Assembly (NCBI GenBank): GCA_043228905.1
Contig: JBHGNT010000008.1
Location: 10,168,001-10,232,000 of the forward strand
Length of the DNA: 64,000 nucleotides
From: Azolla caroliniana
Lineage: Eukaryota; Polypodiophyta
Direction of reading: 5' to 3'
Shown here: in pieces, positions 1 through 11,907 of the stretch
How the letters are laid out: every line of letters begins with the position of its first letter
Numbering within the stretch: position 1 is the first letter of the stretch
Program-made: the position numbers and the translations under genes
Notes under the pieces: generated by a model
The model's database searches: none
What the model was told of the DNA's origin: nothing
What the model saw: only the letters and a program-made list of their open reading frames with translations

Positions 1-1057
1 ATAACACTTTGTTTCGTGAATATAATATATCATAGTCTAGACATGCAAAGAATCTCTTCCAAGACATTAGTATTAGCTTGACGATTGCATTATTTTCATT
101 TAAGCCGAATTAGAAGTCACTAATGAATGGCCAACCTTATGTTGCACTCCATTGGATAACATATTTGAGTGGACAAATGCAAACGAAATTTGAAGAAGTG
201 TCGTTTACTCGCTTATCTAGGGCTTTGTAAATCAAGTATTGAATAGTATAGTGTTGTTGTTATGTATACAAGTTATTTGCAACACTAGCATTGTTTACGT
301 GGATTAGACATTGCCATTGTGTGGCCAACACTATTTTATGCATGAGGGACAACATATCTGAGCTCACAAACCGCAATCAAAACACTTTTAGTGTCCCAAC
401 AGCCAAACATTATGTTATATTATGCTTTCAAAGTTTAGATAAATACGATCCTTACATTAAATGCTTATCTTCCCTTTTTGCTTGGAAAATGCAAAAAGAG
501 AATGATTCTCCCTTTTTCAGATATACAAATTTATGTTTTTGTGGTTGTGTCCAGTCCCCTTCTTTTCCCCTTTCTACATTTAGACCCGCCATAACATGAT
601 ATGTTTTTCCCTTGGTTATGGCACCTTTCAAACCTCCCCTTTGTCGTTAATCTCCTTTGCCTTCCCCCCTCATTAGGCCCCATGGAACATTGACCCTAAC
701 TACTTTTTGTAGTCCCTCCTTCAAGTATATGTTTATGTTCAGTCCATTAGATGCCCACATTGCATGTCTCTAACTTCGTTCTTTGTCATGGTGCACTCTC
801 ATTCTAGAGTTGCCCACCCTTCGTTCATTCTTCGTATTAGTTTCCTCGTTCGAGTTTGATTTTGCCCAACCTTCTCAGACCTCCTTACGCATTTATGTGC
901 TTCCTTTGGGCTCTTCTTCCCTTGCTTCAACATTTCTTTCCTCAACGCCATCTTCCTTCTCTTGGGTCTTACATTGGCTCAAGCTCGACTCTTCCACGAT
1001 GGTCCTATCTCCATTGTCTTATTTGTTCCCATTCACCACAATTCAAGTTCCAAGAAT
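1..1057. other. No gene recognised
   Basis: AT-rich sequence turning C/T-rich after about 850. Short open frames occur on both strands but none has a recognisable domain. The stretch 955-977 is an exact 23-bp reverse complement of 60322-60344, inside the acidic repeat array near the other end of the window, so at least this part belongs to a dispersed repeat family. Confidence 0.5.
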
Positions 1058-1333
1058 TGGTGGAGTGGAAAACCAACACCCTCACTATCCTCCATCCCAT
1101 TGCTTTCAACTACCACCTCTTTAAGCATGTGGGCCTCATATTCTCCATTGCTCTCAAGAACCTTGTTAATTCCTTGCCACTGGATCCACCAAGTCCCAAG
1201 AAGTGGTGGAGTGGAAAACCAACACCCTCACTATCATCCATCCCATTGCTTTCGACTACCGCCTCTTTAAGCATCTGGGCCTCATATTCTCCATTGCTCT
1301 CAAGAACCTTGTTAATTCCTTGCCACTGGATCC
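1058..1333. repeat. Direct tandem duplication, 146-bp period
   Basis: The blocks 1058-1187 and 1204-1333 are near-identical, both running from TGGTGGAGTGG to CCACTGGATCC with only a few substitutions. On the minus strand the array reads open for about 95 codons, but no domain is recognised and the frame is a by-product of the repeat. Confidence 0.85.
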
Positions 1334-1980
1334 CCTTTACCTCTACTTTGTTGTCCACAACCACCTCCTCCATCCATCCTTCAAATGAGGCTTCAATCAC
1401 AACACATCTCTAATCTCTCTTCCACTTCCACAAGCATTGGCTCGTCTTCATGTGTTGTTTCTTCACACGGCTCTTCCAACTCCTGAGATGACATCCATCT
1501 CCTTTTCTACTCAAATGGGTCAATATTGGCCTCTCTATGGATGATAAAAGTATCTATCTATCTATGTATTTGTGCCTCATAATTAACTTCCTCAATTCAA
1601 GAAGTATCAATTTGCACACCTCATTCAAAGTAATTGATTTCTTGAAAATCTACATTTCAATATCTTGGCAAAAAATTGTTTCTCACATAATGTTTGGAGA
1701 ACAAAACAGACGTGTTTACTGTGTTCTTGTGAGGGTACAACTACAAATAAGAATATCATCCATACAACAACAAATTGTTTGAGTTGGTCTTGAAACATAT
1801 TTCCTATTGGGGTGTGGTCAGAGTGCTAGTCAAACCAAAGATGTTAGGAAATCATAATGGCTCTAACTGGTACACAATGATGTTTTTGGAGTATCATTTT
1901 CAACAATGCAAATATTGTGATAACCAATTTTCACATCAATTTTAGAAAAGTATTTAGCTCCTTTCAAACAATCTATCAAA

Positions 1981-2185
1981 TCATTGGGTTGATGCACCGT
2001 CGATGCAAAGGATAACAATTCCTTATGGTGTCTTTATTCAATCGGCTATAGTTGATGCATAGTTGCCAAGCTCCATCTTTGTCTTGACCAATGTACAAGA
2101 TGACTACTGCACCCCAAGGTGATTTACTATAACACACATGACCCATCCTTAAGTACTCCTTAAGTTGTGAAGTAATCTCACTTTC
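1981..2185 (-). pseudogene. Ty3/gypsy reverse transcriptase relic
   Basis: Read on the minus strand from 2185 down to 1981, one uninterrupted frame of about 68 codons matches the start of a gypsy RT. It contains QLKEYLRMGH, then YSKSPWGA, then a DKDGAW..CINYSRLN block followed by KDTIRNCYPLH. These are the conserved fingers motifs normally written SPWGAPV..KKDGSWR.C.DYR.LN. The closest relative in this window is the RT of the element at 22993-29908, which reads QLKEYLSMGHIRYSKSPWGAP. No LTRs, protease or integrase are seen beside it. It is a dead fragment. Confidence 0.8.
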
Positions 2186-2510
2186 TCCATTCGACTAAGC
2201 TAATATGAAGGAATACAAATGGTTGCAGTACCTGATGAGATTGATATGATGGTAAATATTACGTTTAGGAGGTAACCCTCTTTGTAGTTCTTTAGGAAGA
2301 CATCTTGAAAATATTTACCATCATAACACACATGACCCATCCTTAAGTACTCCTTAAGTTGTGAAGTAATCTCACTTTCTCCATTCGACTAAGCTAATAT
2401 GAAGGAATACAAATGGTTGCAGTACCTGATGAGATTGATATGATGGTAAATATTACGTTTAGGAGGTAACCCTCTTTGTAGTTCTTTAGGAAGACATCTT
2501 GAAAATATTT
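2129..2510. repeat. Identical 188-bp tandem duplication
   Basis: 2129-2316 recurs at 2323-2510 (offset 194) and I see no difference between the copies. The repeat overlaps the upstream edge of the gypsy RT relic. Perfect identity beside an old relic means either a recent duplication or an assembly artefact. Confidence 0.85.
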
Positions 2511-3897
2511 TAAGAGTGAATGAAGAAATTGTTTTTCCTAATATATTGTGGTGTCCCTTTCATGCAAGTGCATGCCTTTTGGCAGTACACCCCTTTTAGC
2601 ACATCCTTTTAGAACGCATGTAGCTAAGCCAACCCAAATGGGTGCCTTTGTATCTTCTATAAATTGAATAAGTAGTAAGAAGCTAAGCAAGCTAGTTTGG
2701 ATTCCTTTTATGTGCATTTCACATCATTGGTGGAGAAGCTGGGTAAAATCTTAGCCAAAACGTGTAGTTGCAGGCTCGCCGCAACCTTCCCAATCGCAAT
2801 GCCCAAGGACACCCGAAGTGTTTCTACTGCAACAATTATGGACATGTCCGATGTCACTACCGAAAATTGCAACAACTGTCTCACAAGCAACAAGCCTAGA
2901 TAGCCATGGTTGATGCAGCATTGTTGGTTGAGCTTCCGGGAAACTGACTTCCGGGGTGTTGATGGAAGAGCTAGCCCCCCACGTCCAAGTGTCCGCCTCT
3001 TCTAGTTCGCAGGTATGCACCACCCTCACCACCATCAATCATTCCACCCACACTATCTTGTCAGACTCTGGTAGTAGTATCTCTTCCATTAGCACCGCCT
3101 TAGTTCACCAGTTCGGCCTCCCCACATCCACCGCTCCCTCCATCCAAGTCCTTTTTGGCGATCACAAACATCTATACCACTCTCGCATGCAATCCCATTG
3201 CACCGTCACCTTAGGCACTCTCACCTTCTCACACCACTTTTATGTCTTGCCCTACCAACTCTTCCCCCTCACCTTAGGTTGCAATTGGTTCCTCAAGCAT
3301 CACGCTATGATTGATTTCGATGCTCACAAACTTATTGTCCCACGTGTTCCCCCTATCCCCATCCTACGCGATACATCCCATGTCCCCCACCTCAGCCAAG
3401 TCTGGGTGACCCTCCCTCCACATGAGCGATTGGTCTCCATCCACCAACTGTTAGCTTGTATTCCGTTCCGTCACTAGCCCTCCAACCCACACATGCTCCT
3501 ATTTTCTCTTTTCCCGTACAACATGTCATTCGTACTGGGGAAGCAACTCCCATCTGCACAACTACCTGCTGATGTTCCCCCCTCGATCACGATCACATTG
3601 ATGCTACTGTCACCGGCATGCTCGCCAAAGGTATTATCATTCCTTCCACCGGTTATTGGGTTTCGGAATCCCACCTCGTCAAGAAGGATGATGGCACTTT
3701 CTACTTTTGCATCGACTTCAGGCCTCTCAACAAAGTGACTATACATGACCTCTACCCGCTCTCTCACATGGATGACCTCATGGATAAGCTCAACGACTCC
3801 TATTATTTCACCTCCCTTGACTTTAAAGCCTCGGGATATTGACAAATCCCTCTAAAGACCGCATTCCGCAGGCTATTCCTATTCACCCGTATGCCGT

Positions 3898-4623
3898 TGT
3901 CGTGCCTTTCGGCTCCGGATCGTTTGCGTGAGTCGGGTGGGAACCACCGAGGTTTTGGACTAGGAAGAGGAGAGTTTTAAGGCTAATAAGAATATAAATA
4001 TGTTGTAAGAAAGAGTTATAGCAAACTCGTGAATCCCACGAGTGTATTGTATTTGATTAATCAATATGAATATAAGAATATAAATTTGGGTTGAAAGAGA
4101 ATGATATAGAATCCTCGTGAATCCCACGAGTATAGTTTATTAATTGGTGTTTTTTAGAAACATATCCAGTTTCCAAGTATTTCACACCCAATTACATTGT
4201 GCTTCCCATCCTTATGTAGTGATGAGGAAGTCTTAGTAATCCATGCTTTTTCTCTAACTATAGACCCCATGCTTTTCCTATAGATAGACTATATGCTTTA
4301 TCTAAAGTGATCATGCTTTTTCTAACTTGTGCGTTTTTTATCATGCACGCTAGATGTGTATGTGTAGCTTTTTCTTTTGTTATGCGTTTTTCTAATGTTT
4401 ATCCTAGCGTGAATTTACCTTTCTACGTGGGACATCTATGCTTTAATACTAATGAAATGCTAGTGTAATGGTAAGACATTACATTATTAACATGGAGGTG
4501 CAAGGTTCGAATCTTGCCCTATGCATGTTCCATTTATTTTGCTATTTTCTTCTATTTCTTCATTTTTTATTGAATCTAATACTATATACGTTTTTCACGT
4601 AGTGTACAAAATACACTACGACA
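3898..4623 (+). mobile_element. 726-bp non-coding TG..CA element (solo-LTR-like), copy 1
   Basis: The element begins TGTCG and ends CGACA, a perfect 5-bp terminal inverted repeat, and is flanked by CCGT at 3894-3897 and 4624-4627. Removing it with one CCGT joins the gypsy RT in frame, so the ends are exact. It has no coding capacity. A GTGCC/GGC hairpin lies at the 5' end and an 8-bp stem (GTAGTGTA/TACACTAC) at the 3' end. The pattern CTCGTG-AATCC-CACGAG occurs twice near 4027 and 4112, and a tRNA-like stretch lies near 4457. A second copy in opposite orientation is at 51036-51868. TG..CA ends suggest a solo LTR, but no internal region or PBS is seen in either copy. Confidence 0.85.
4457..4526 (+). 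other. tRNA-like segment with Pol III box A and box B
   Basis: Box A-like TAGTGTAATGG (4461-4471) and box B-like GGTTCGAATCT (4504-4514) have tRNA spacing. A GCAAG/CTTGC stem encloses the TTCGAAT loop, and ATGC/GCAT can pair at the ends. The anticodon arm is poor, so this is probably not a working tRNA. It resembles the head of a tRNA-derived SINE embedded in the 726-bp element. The second copy keeps the same boxes on the minus strand near 51140-51205. Confidence 0.55.
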
Positions 4624-5780
4624 CCGTTCAACCTGTCTGATGCCGTTAGCACATTCCAACGCATGGTAAACTCCATCTTCGCCACCCTTATAAAAAAAGG
4701 CGTCCTCCTCGTTTATCTCGACGACATCCTTATCCACACAACCACTTGGGAGGACCATCTACAAACTCTCGCTAAGCATAACTAAGCATAACTTGCAACT
4801 CCAATGGAAGAAGTGTCGATGGGGAAGCACCAACCTCCGTTTTCTCGGCTTTATCATCATTGGTGACGGAATCCATATGGATCCTACAAAGGTAGCTGCC
4901 ATCACTGACTACCCCCACCCCACCTCAATAAAAACATTGCAACATTTTTTGGGTTTGATCACCTTTTCCTTTCGCTTCATCCCAAACCTCACCTTGGTCA
5001 CTTTTCCCCTCCGTAAACTCTTGAAGAAAGGCGTGTCATTTGTTTGGGATTCTGCTTGCGCAGACTACTTTCGTCGCCTCAAAACCATGGTCCAAGAATT
5101 GGGATTGCTCACCCATCCTAACTTTGACCAACCCTTCACGTTGCAAACGGACGCCTAACTTTGACCCACTGTTCACGTTGTAGACAGACGCCTCAAACCA
5201 TGGGTTAGGAGCTGTATCCCTACAAGCCAATTGCCACGGGCCCCTTCATTAGCCATACTCTCACACCGACTGAACACGACTACTCAACCACCGAGAAGGA
5301 ACTACTTGCTATCGTCTGGTCTTTCCGGCGTCTTCACCCATACCTTCATTATGGACAGGTTACGGTTGAGACTGACCACCAACCCTTGCTTTCCCTTATC
5401 ATTCGACCTCACCCACGGGGCCACTTGTTGCGATGAACGTTGGCACTCCAAGATCATCAATTTACCCTCTCTTATCAAAAAGGTGTAACCAATTTTGTCA
5501 TTGATAGTCTCTCTCGCACCAACTTCCAGGTTGTCCAATTTACCCCAAGCACACCACACACAGAGACGCTTTCTTGCACACTCAACCTCCATCGCTCCCA
5601 AGCTCTCAAGCCTCCTCTCGCTCTCAGCGCTTTCATCGCTCCCACCACTCTTGCTCACAAGCCCTCTCTTGTCCTCGTAGCCCCTCTACCGAACCACAAC
5701 CATCTCCTTCCCTCACTCTATCTTGGCCTCGTCTCATCCTCCTTCCCCAATCTTCCACACAGCAGAACCCCGAGTCCATT

Positions 5781-8426
5781 ATGCCTCTTGCAGCTTCACA
5801 GGAAACCTGCTCCTGGCTTCAGGAACGAGGATTAGGTAGTTATTTAAAGGTGATCGATGCCCTTGCACACCCTGACGCCCAAGCGGTTGCATGCCGAATC
5901 CACCCGGACACAGTCACCAACAATATGATTCGTGTTGCTTTGGACCTGAAGCAAGGAGGTGATCATGAAGTAGAGATTCCCCCTTCCACGACCCTGAAGG
6001 AATACTTTGGTGTGTATTCCATATCTGGTAAGGCCTATCGCACCTACGGTGGATCCAACAAGGCATTCGGAGAAATCCAAAAGAAACGGGCATTGCCCGA
6101 CACATGTAAAGAATGGGACGAGGAAGTTGTCACCGAGGACAACATCACCAAGGATGTCACCATTAGTCAAAACACGCCACGAACATCGGTGACTCCCCCA
6201 CAGCCAAGCCCGTGCCACACTAATCAGCAACCCTCGGAAACACGGCCCCAAAAACGGAAACAGGCCAAGGGACCAACACCACCGGCCCTTGAAGCACACG
6301 CCCAACCGAACAAAAAAAGATGACTCAATCGCGAGTCCACGACAGAAACCGAAGGGCCCCAAAACCCGAAGGAAAAAGTAGTCAGCCAGAGCTCCCTAGC
6401 GATAGTCCCAGTCGAGGCATCACTCCAGGGCAAGATCGAACATGGACAAACAACTCAGATATCCGAGGATGAAGTCCTGGGCTACAAAGACCTCCTTGTG
6501 GAGGCATATGAATTTAGTGTGCTACTTTGACTCGGCACAACATTCGAGCTGATGGATTTCCTCGCACGTGCCCAAGTAGCGGCCACAGCTCGCATGGCTG
6601 AAGAACACACTGAATCAAAGATGATTCAATGCGCTTTAATGGGAGAACTCGAACCTAAAGACGATTAAGCCTTACAAAAGTTCGGGAGAAAGAAGCAAGC
6701 TAAAAACGCTGCTCTTCTCATGGAGGTACCTAAGCTCAACACCGCCTTAATAGAGGCATATTGCAACCTCGACCGCACCACTCGAGCCGCCAGGAACTTG
6801 GCCCGACACATCAAGATGACCCAGCAACGTGCCAAATGGGCTACCAAACTATGACAAGCCACAGAACTAAGGCTGGCGTCATTAGAGCAACAATTGCAAC
6901 AACAACCACCCTTGAGCCTCCCTACCTCGATTAACGAGGCCATGCCAGCCGCTTCCCCAAAACTGAGCTTGAGTGCTTCTACCCCCAACGATGGCGACCC
7001 AGCTCACCATAGGGTAGCCACGGCCGAAACTAGCACAATGACAGACTCGGTACAGACGATCGAGGCAGCATCACCGCACCCCCAAACCAGCCACGCCCCA
7101 ACCCAAACTGAGACCCCACCTGTCAAGGCCACCACCGACACATCTCCAAAAGCGGACAGGGCACCAACACTCCAGACTAGCCACGGCTCCACGCCCCCAC
7201 TTCCACCGCCTGTCTTCATGGAGCAATTTGCCCAGACGAAAACCACATCACTTCCTCGAACAACGCAGGTGACAACACAGACAGGGCCTCCGCTCCGGGA
7301 CTACCGAGCAAAACTAAAGGCGGAAATTGCGTGGTCTGAGCGTTTGGAAAAATGGCACAAGGAAGCCATGGGTCGCCTAAGGGAATAAGCCACAACCCGG
7401 GAAGACGAGCTCAAGGCCATAATCGCACACGCCGAGCTTATGGCACAGCAGTACAACGCGACAATGGATTGACTACGGGAACAAGCTGCGAGTCGAGAAG
7501 CCGAACTTGTGCAAAAAATGGAGGAACACTCGGTTGCCTTAAGGGCAAAAGAAAAAGAGTTACTGGACCTTCAGGTCGCTCTCACCGACGCCAAAGAACA
7601 TATCCTCCGAGAAGAAGAAAGAAATTGCCTAAGGGAGTAGGAACTGTTCACCGAAAACGAGGAGATTCAGAGGCAACGCGAGGAATGGAAAGAAATGGCC
7701 AATGAATTCATGCTAAAGTGCCGGATTGTTGACGAGCAAAAGGAGCAACTTTCGGACTCCTGTAACAAATTACAAGAGGAAAGTATCATCGCGAGAGAAC
7801 GACTACGGAATGAATGGACAAAGGAAGTGGAGGAAGCTACAACACAGCTCACCAAACACTACGAGCAGACTATTGCGCTCATGACCGCGAAAGCAAAGAA
7901 TAATCAAGCCCCTTGGGAGCTCCTTATTGCAAAGTACCAAGCCGACGCCAAAAGCGCAAAGGAAGAATTGGAAACCAATCGAGCACAACCCGGCATGGAC
8001 GATATGCGCATACGAATTCTGATCGATAAATAGTGCTAGCACCTCACCAAAAAGGTTGAGGAATCATTCGGCCGCGTAGGCGAAGAATGGGCAGCCCAAG
8101 CTGCCGAGCTACACATCTTACGCGCCGATGCAGAGAACCGACGGAAGGAGGGACGAGGATTTTACAAGATGGATGAAGCCAGTATCTAGACCCTCTGTGC
8201 AGACTTAACCGAGGATTATCATACCTTGGTGAAATCCCACACCACGGCGATCGAGCAATTGCTGGAAGACTTCAACGATGATCAGATGATGTTCCGATTG
8301 GAAGCCGAAGCATATGAACAAGGGCGACTCGCGGCTATACAGACCAGCCCCCCCACGCCCACGGAGCAGAATGACGAACCCTCAAACGAGGACACCACGG
8401 ATGCCAGACGGAGTTTTCCACGTTAA
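5781..8426 (+). pseudogene. Unknown coiled-coil protein relic, 881 codons, ten in-frame stops
   Basis: I do not recognise this gene. One reading frame stays aligned from ATG 5781 to TAA 8424 with no apparent frameshift, but stops occur at 6321, 6528, 6666, 6852, 7386, 7470, 7638, 8031, 8037 and 8187. All are TGA, TAA or TAG and can be explained by C-to-T change of CGA, CAA or CAG. The first 120 residues look globular (SWLQERGLGSYLKVIDALAH). A basic, Pro-rich stretch follows at 6200-6320, a Thr/Pro/Ser-rich segment with repeated TSHAPT/TSHGST at 6960-7290, and a long Glu/Lys/Gln/Ala-rich coiled coil from about 7300 to 8330. It directly follows the RNase H of a gypsy fragment lacking integrase, so it may be an extra ORF of that element or a captured host gene. 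Confidence 0.6.
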
Positions 8427-8478
8427 TATTCTGTGTAGTCTTATTTCTGTTTTTTGTTTCTTCCATCGTGTGATTGGG

Positions 8479-8496
8479 GCTCGGTTGTGGCCGAGC
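8479..8496. other. GCTCGG hairpin just after the coiled-coil relic
   Basis: GCTCGG-TTGTGG-CCGAGC forms a 6-bp GC-rich stem about 50 bp after the relic's stop codon. The same 18-base hairpin recurs at 59500-59517, right after a copia LTR-like region. A shared 3' element of one repeat family is the simplest reading. Confidence 0.6.
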
Positions 8497-11400
8497 ACTC
8501 CTATTTGCTACATCATGAAGGTAGAGGGTTGACATAAGTACAATCAATCGTGTCATTTATGAGCACTAAATTCTAGCCACACTAAATTCGCACTATAATA
8601 AAGTCAATAAGTCAATTGAGCTTGTTATCTCAACAATTATCTAGACCATTTCACTGCAGCAAACATGTTACAGAAACACTATCAAGCTCATTTCATCAAA
8701 GCAAACATTGGATTGATGACATTCAAAAGCAATGGCGATATTTCATTTGTATATCTTTATAGTCATTAATGATTGAGTAGGATTAGAGAAAATTACAAAT
8801 GATTGTGCAAGCTTCAATATATTGAAGAAATCAAAGACTAAAGATGCATTATTAACTTTGTTTCATTTTTATAATCATGTTGTTTTCATATTCTAAGTTG
8901 TGGTGGAATACAACATATTGAAGCTTTGATTTTCATATTCTAAGTTGTTTTCATATTCAAACAAAGTACAACTAGATAGTATGTATTCCAACCATGGGTC
9001 TTTGAAAGAACCCCTCATTGAGTAGATATATGACATAGGTGAAATCATCATAAGGTTCTTCCACTTTAAGGCCAAAAGAAAATCAATCATTTATATTGTC
9101 TTTTCCATAATCAATGTTATGGGAAGATTTATGATGCTTATGTTTATGTGTGTATTCTATTGACATGAAGTACTTCTAGATTTTTATTAGACGTTGGCAT
9201 TTATTTATCACGAAGTTTTTTTTCTTGTAACTGGTTGTGAGGAGTTTCTTTTCTTCTATTAGACATCACATTTGTACCACAACACACGTTATTATTTTTC
9301 TAACACGTTTCATGTGAATAACTATAGGAAGTTAGGATCTAAAATATTTATAAGTTATAAACAGCAAATATGAAGGTGATGATTGTCCCGTGACATCTCA
9401 AGCTTGTACATATAAAAGCATGGATGGATATGCAAGTAGTAATCCTATTGTTTATGATAATATATGTAGTATGCATTCAATGATACTTGTCTAAGTATGT
9501 TGAGTAATAATAATTAAGTAATATGCAATTTTAACTATAATTAAGCAATCTCGCAACATAACATTGATTTTGAAACTTCGCTACAAAGGTGTATTACCCT
9601 CAAAGATCTACAAGTAAAAACCTAGCCATCCTTAATCACAATAGGCATGTACTTTGTTTGGTTGTGCAAACACCACATCACTATCGTTAATGACAACACT
9701 CGTCAATATATGTCTAATTTTGGATTCCTATTTTGGTTTAATGGGTCATTTTTGTTCCTCTTTGGACTTGAATACATCATCATCAATGCAAATGATAAAG
9801 GGATGTACTTTGTTTAGCTATACAAATACTACACCTTTCTCAAAAGGCAAAACACTCACCAATCTACCCCCCCTTCCCCCATAGCATGCTTAATTTTGGA
9901 TTCTTATTTTGGTGTCAAGAGTCATTTTGTCCCATAAGGACTTTAAAACATCATCGTCGTCACCAACTCTCTCATTCTTTATTTCATTCTCCTTGGTATT
10001 GAGGTTGTATCCTAGTATACATATGTTTGTATGTGGCTTCATAAATGGGGAGAAAGCTTAACCAATTCATTTGTATGCCTCATGGATCATTTTGACTCTC
10101 TAGAAACTTTAATACATCATCATTGTCTATCCTCTCAAGTCTCTATCTCTATCTTTCTTTTGTGTGTTGAATTTTATAGCCTTTTGGCATTTATTGTTTA
10201 TCTTCCAGATATTTAAAAAATCAAAAAAAAAAAACGTATGCTTGCAACCTAAATTGAAGACTTTCGCAATGGGTTTTATGTTGTAAAAAATGTTTTAGAG
10301 TTTTAGTTTGACATGATTTCTCCTAAAATGATGGCTTTACAAAATTGACATTGTCACATTTTCCACAATAATTCCCACATTAGGCTAGGGAAGTTTTCTT
10401 TTCTTTTCTTGTTGTCATTAGACAATCATGTCAATACTAAAGTTAAATAAAAAATATACCCTACAAGAATGTGTAATAGAATTTTAGAAAACTAGAATTA
10501 AAGCAGCTTGTAAATACGTGGATTGACTTTCTAGTGCACCACTCAAGATCTCCACTATTCTTAGCATTTGAATAAGACATTGGATATTAGACTATACAAC
10601 AACTTTCGGTTACTTTTATCATCTAAACCGCTATTAAACAATTGGTGTATTAAGTCGTTACAATATTATTTTTATATCATTGATGATGTCATAAGTTTTC
10701 ATCATAACAAGCAAGGGTATACCGTATTTTGAGGTCTTGCATAAGAACAAGCCAAACTCTATGTTACAAATGCAAAGAACGCCACATAATGAGTACATAT
10801 ATCAAGATAAACTAGAAATGTGTGATATAATAGCGTTCTTAATTGACCTCAATAACATGTCCACCCAACAAACTACCTCAAGAAGATTTTTAACATCATA
10901 ACTATTTCCATTGCCCCATATCATATGACAAGGGATATAAATAAGATATATTTGAGAAATTGGATGTTTTGTTCCTCAAACGCAAGTGTTTCGATAGTGT
11001 TTGCATTCTCTAATTAGCACTTACATATGTGAATATGAAGATGCGTGTAATGATCAATTTGAAACAACTCCTTAATCACATGATACTTTTGGAATGCAAA
11101 GAGGCATGTTTTTCATCTTGGGTTTGGAAACTAACTACAGTGGAGATACCCTTTTTCATGGGAACAAAAAATATTAAGTTGCTACAATGATCCTTTTGTG
11201 CGCAACTACAAAATTGGTGGACATGACTTTTTACTTTTACAGGTCAGAAATTTCTTGGGAGGGACACTAGAATACTCGAACATACAATATGTGTGTAACA
11301 ACAAGCGCTTACAAGCATCATGATATTGTATGTAACACACGCTTACATGCAACAAAAGCATCATCGATCCAAGCGGGCCATACATAGACGATTCCGATCA

Positions 11401-11907
11401 TTCTTAATAATAGATAAACAGCTAAAAAGTGTCTCACAAAGAATTTTGATGTTTGATGCTCTTCCGACCCACATATACAATGAGTTGGAAACATCCTCCT
11501 CACCAGAATTGTATGGACTTGTTTGTCCTTCCTATGTAGTTGAGAGAAATCCTCGCTAGAAATAAAATGTCGTGGAGAGGAACCCTGAGAGATTCATGGG
11601 GTGGTTCGAGAAAGGTTTCCGTGTAGTAAATTTCATAACTATAGGCCAAATGTGGCTTCTTTCTGCAAATAATATATGTATGTATATATATATATATAAA
11701 AATTATAATGTATGTATGTATGGCCAAGTGGAAGAAAAGCGCTGCGCTGGGCCCTGGTAGTGCTTGGGATGCAAATCGCGCAATCCAGACTTTTTCTTTG
11801 CTTGCTTGTAAATTGTGATTGCAAGGCAGAAAAGCAGAAATCAGAAAGCAAAAAGACGAGGAGGAGGAAGAAGCGAGAGGGCGGCGGCACAAGGTCTTTG
11901 ACCAATT

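Larger units (their letters stand above)
2697..5520 (+). pseudogene. Decayed Ty3/gypsy gag-pol fragment (zinc knuckle, protease, RT, RNase H)
   Basis: In order: a degraded zinc knuckle near 2810-2870 (C-x2-C-x4-H, last Cys read as Tyr); an aspartic protease at about 3040-3360 with LSDSGSS and a later LGCNWFLKHHAMIDF; an RT from 3618 with KKDDGTFYFCIDFRPLNKV, broken at 3897 and resuming at 4624 with NLSDAVSTFQRM and the catalytic LVYLDDILI near 4710; then RNase H with TDAS near 5190 and a terminal IDSLSR near 5505. It cannot make a polyprotein: there are several stops and frame changes, a 36-bp direct duplication at about 5122-5193 and a short CTAAGCATAA duplication near 4775. Integrase is missing, and a different frame of unknown origin follows. 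No LTR was found on either side. Confidence 0.85.

Noticed and set aside
291-599. Open frame of 102 codons near the window start
   Set aside because: AT-rich, no domain, no codon pattern or conserved motif; treated as chance.
4457-4526. A functional tRNA gene
   Set aside because: The T-arm and boxes are tRNA-like, but the anticodon and D arms do not fold well and the acceptor stem is irregular.
3898-4623. Helitron, because of the 3' terminal hairpin
   Set aside because: There is a perfect 4-bp target duplication, a terminal inverted repeat and no CTRR end or A/T insertion site.
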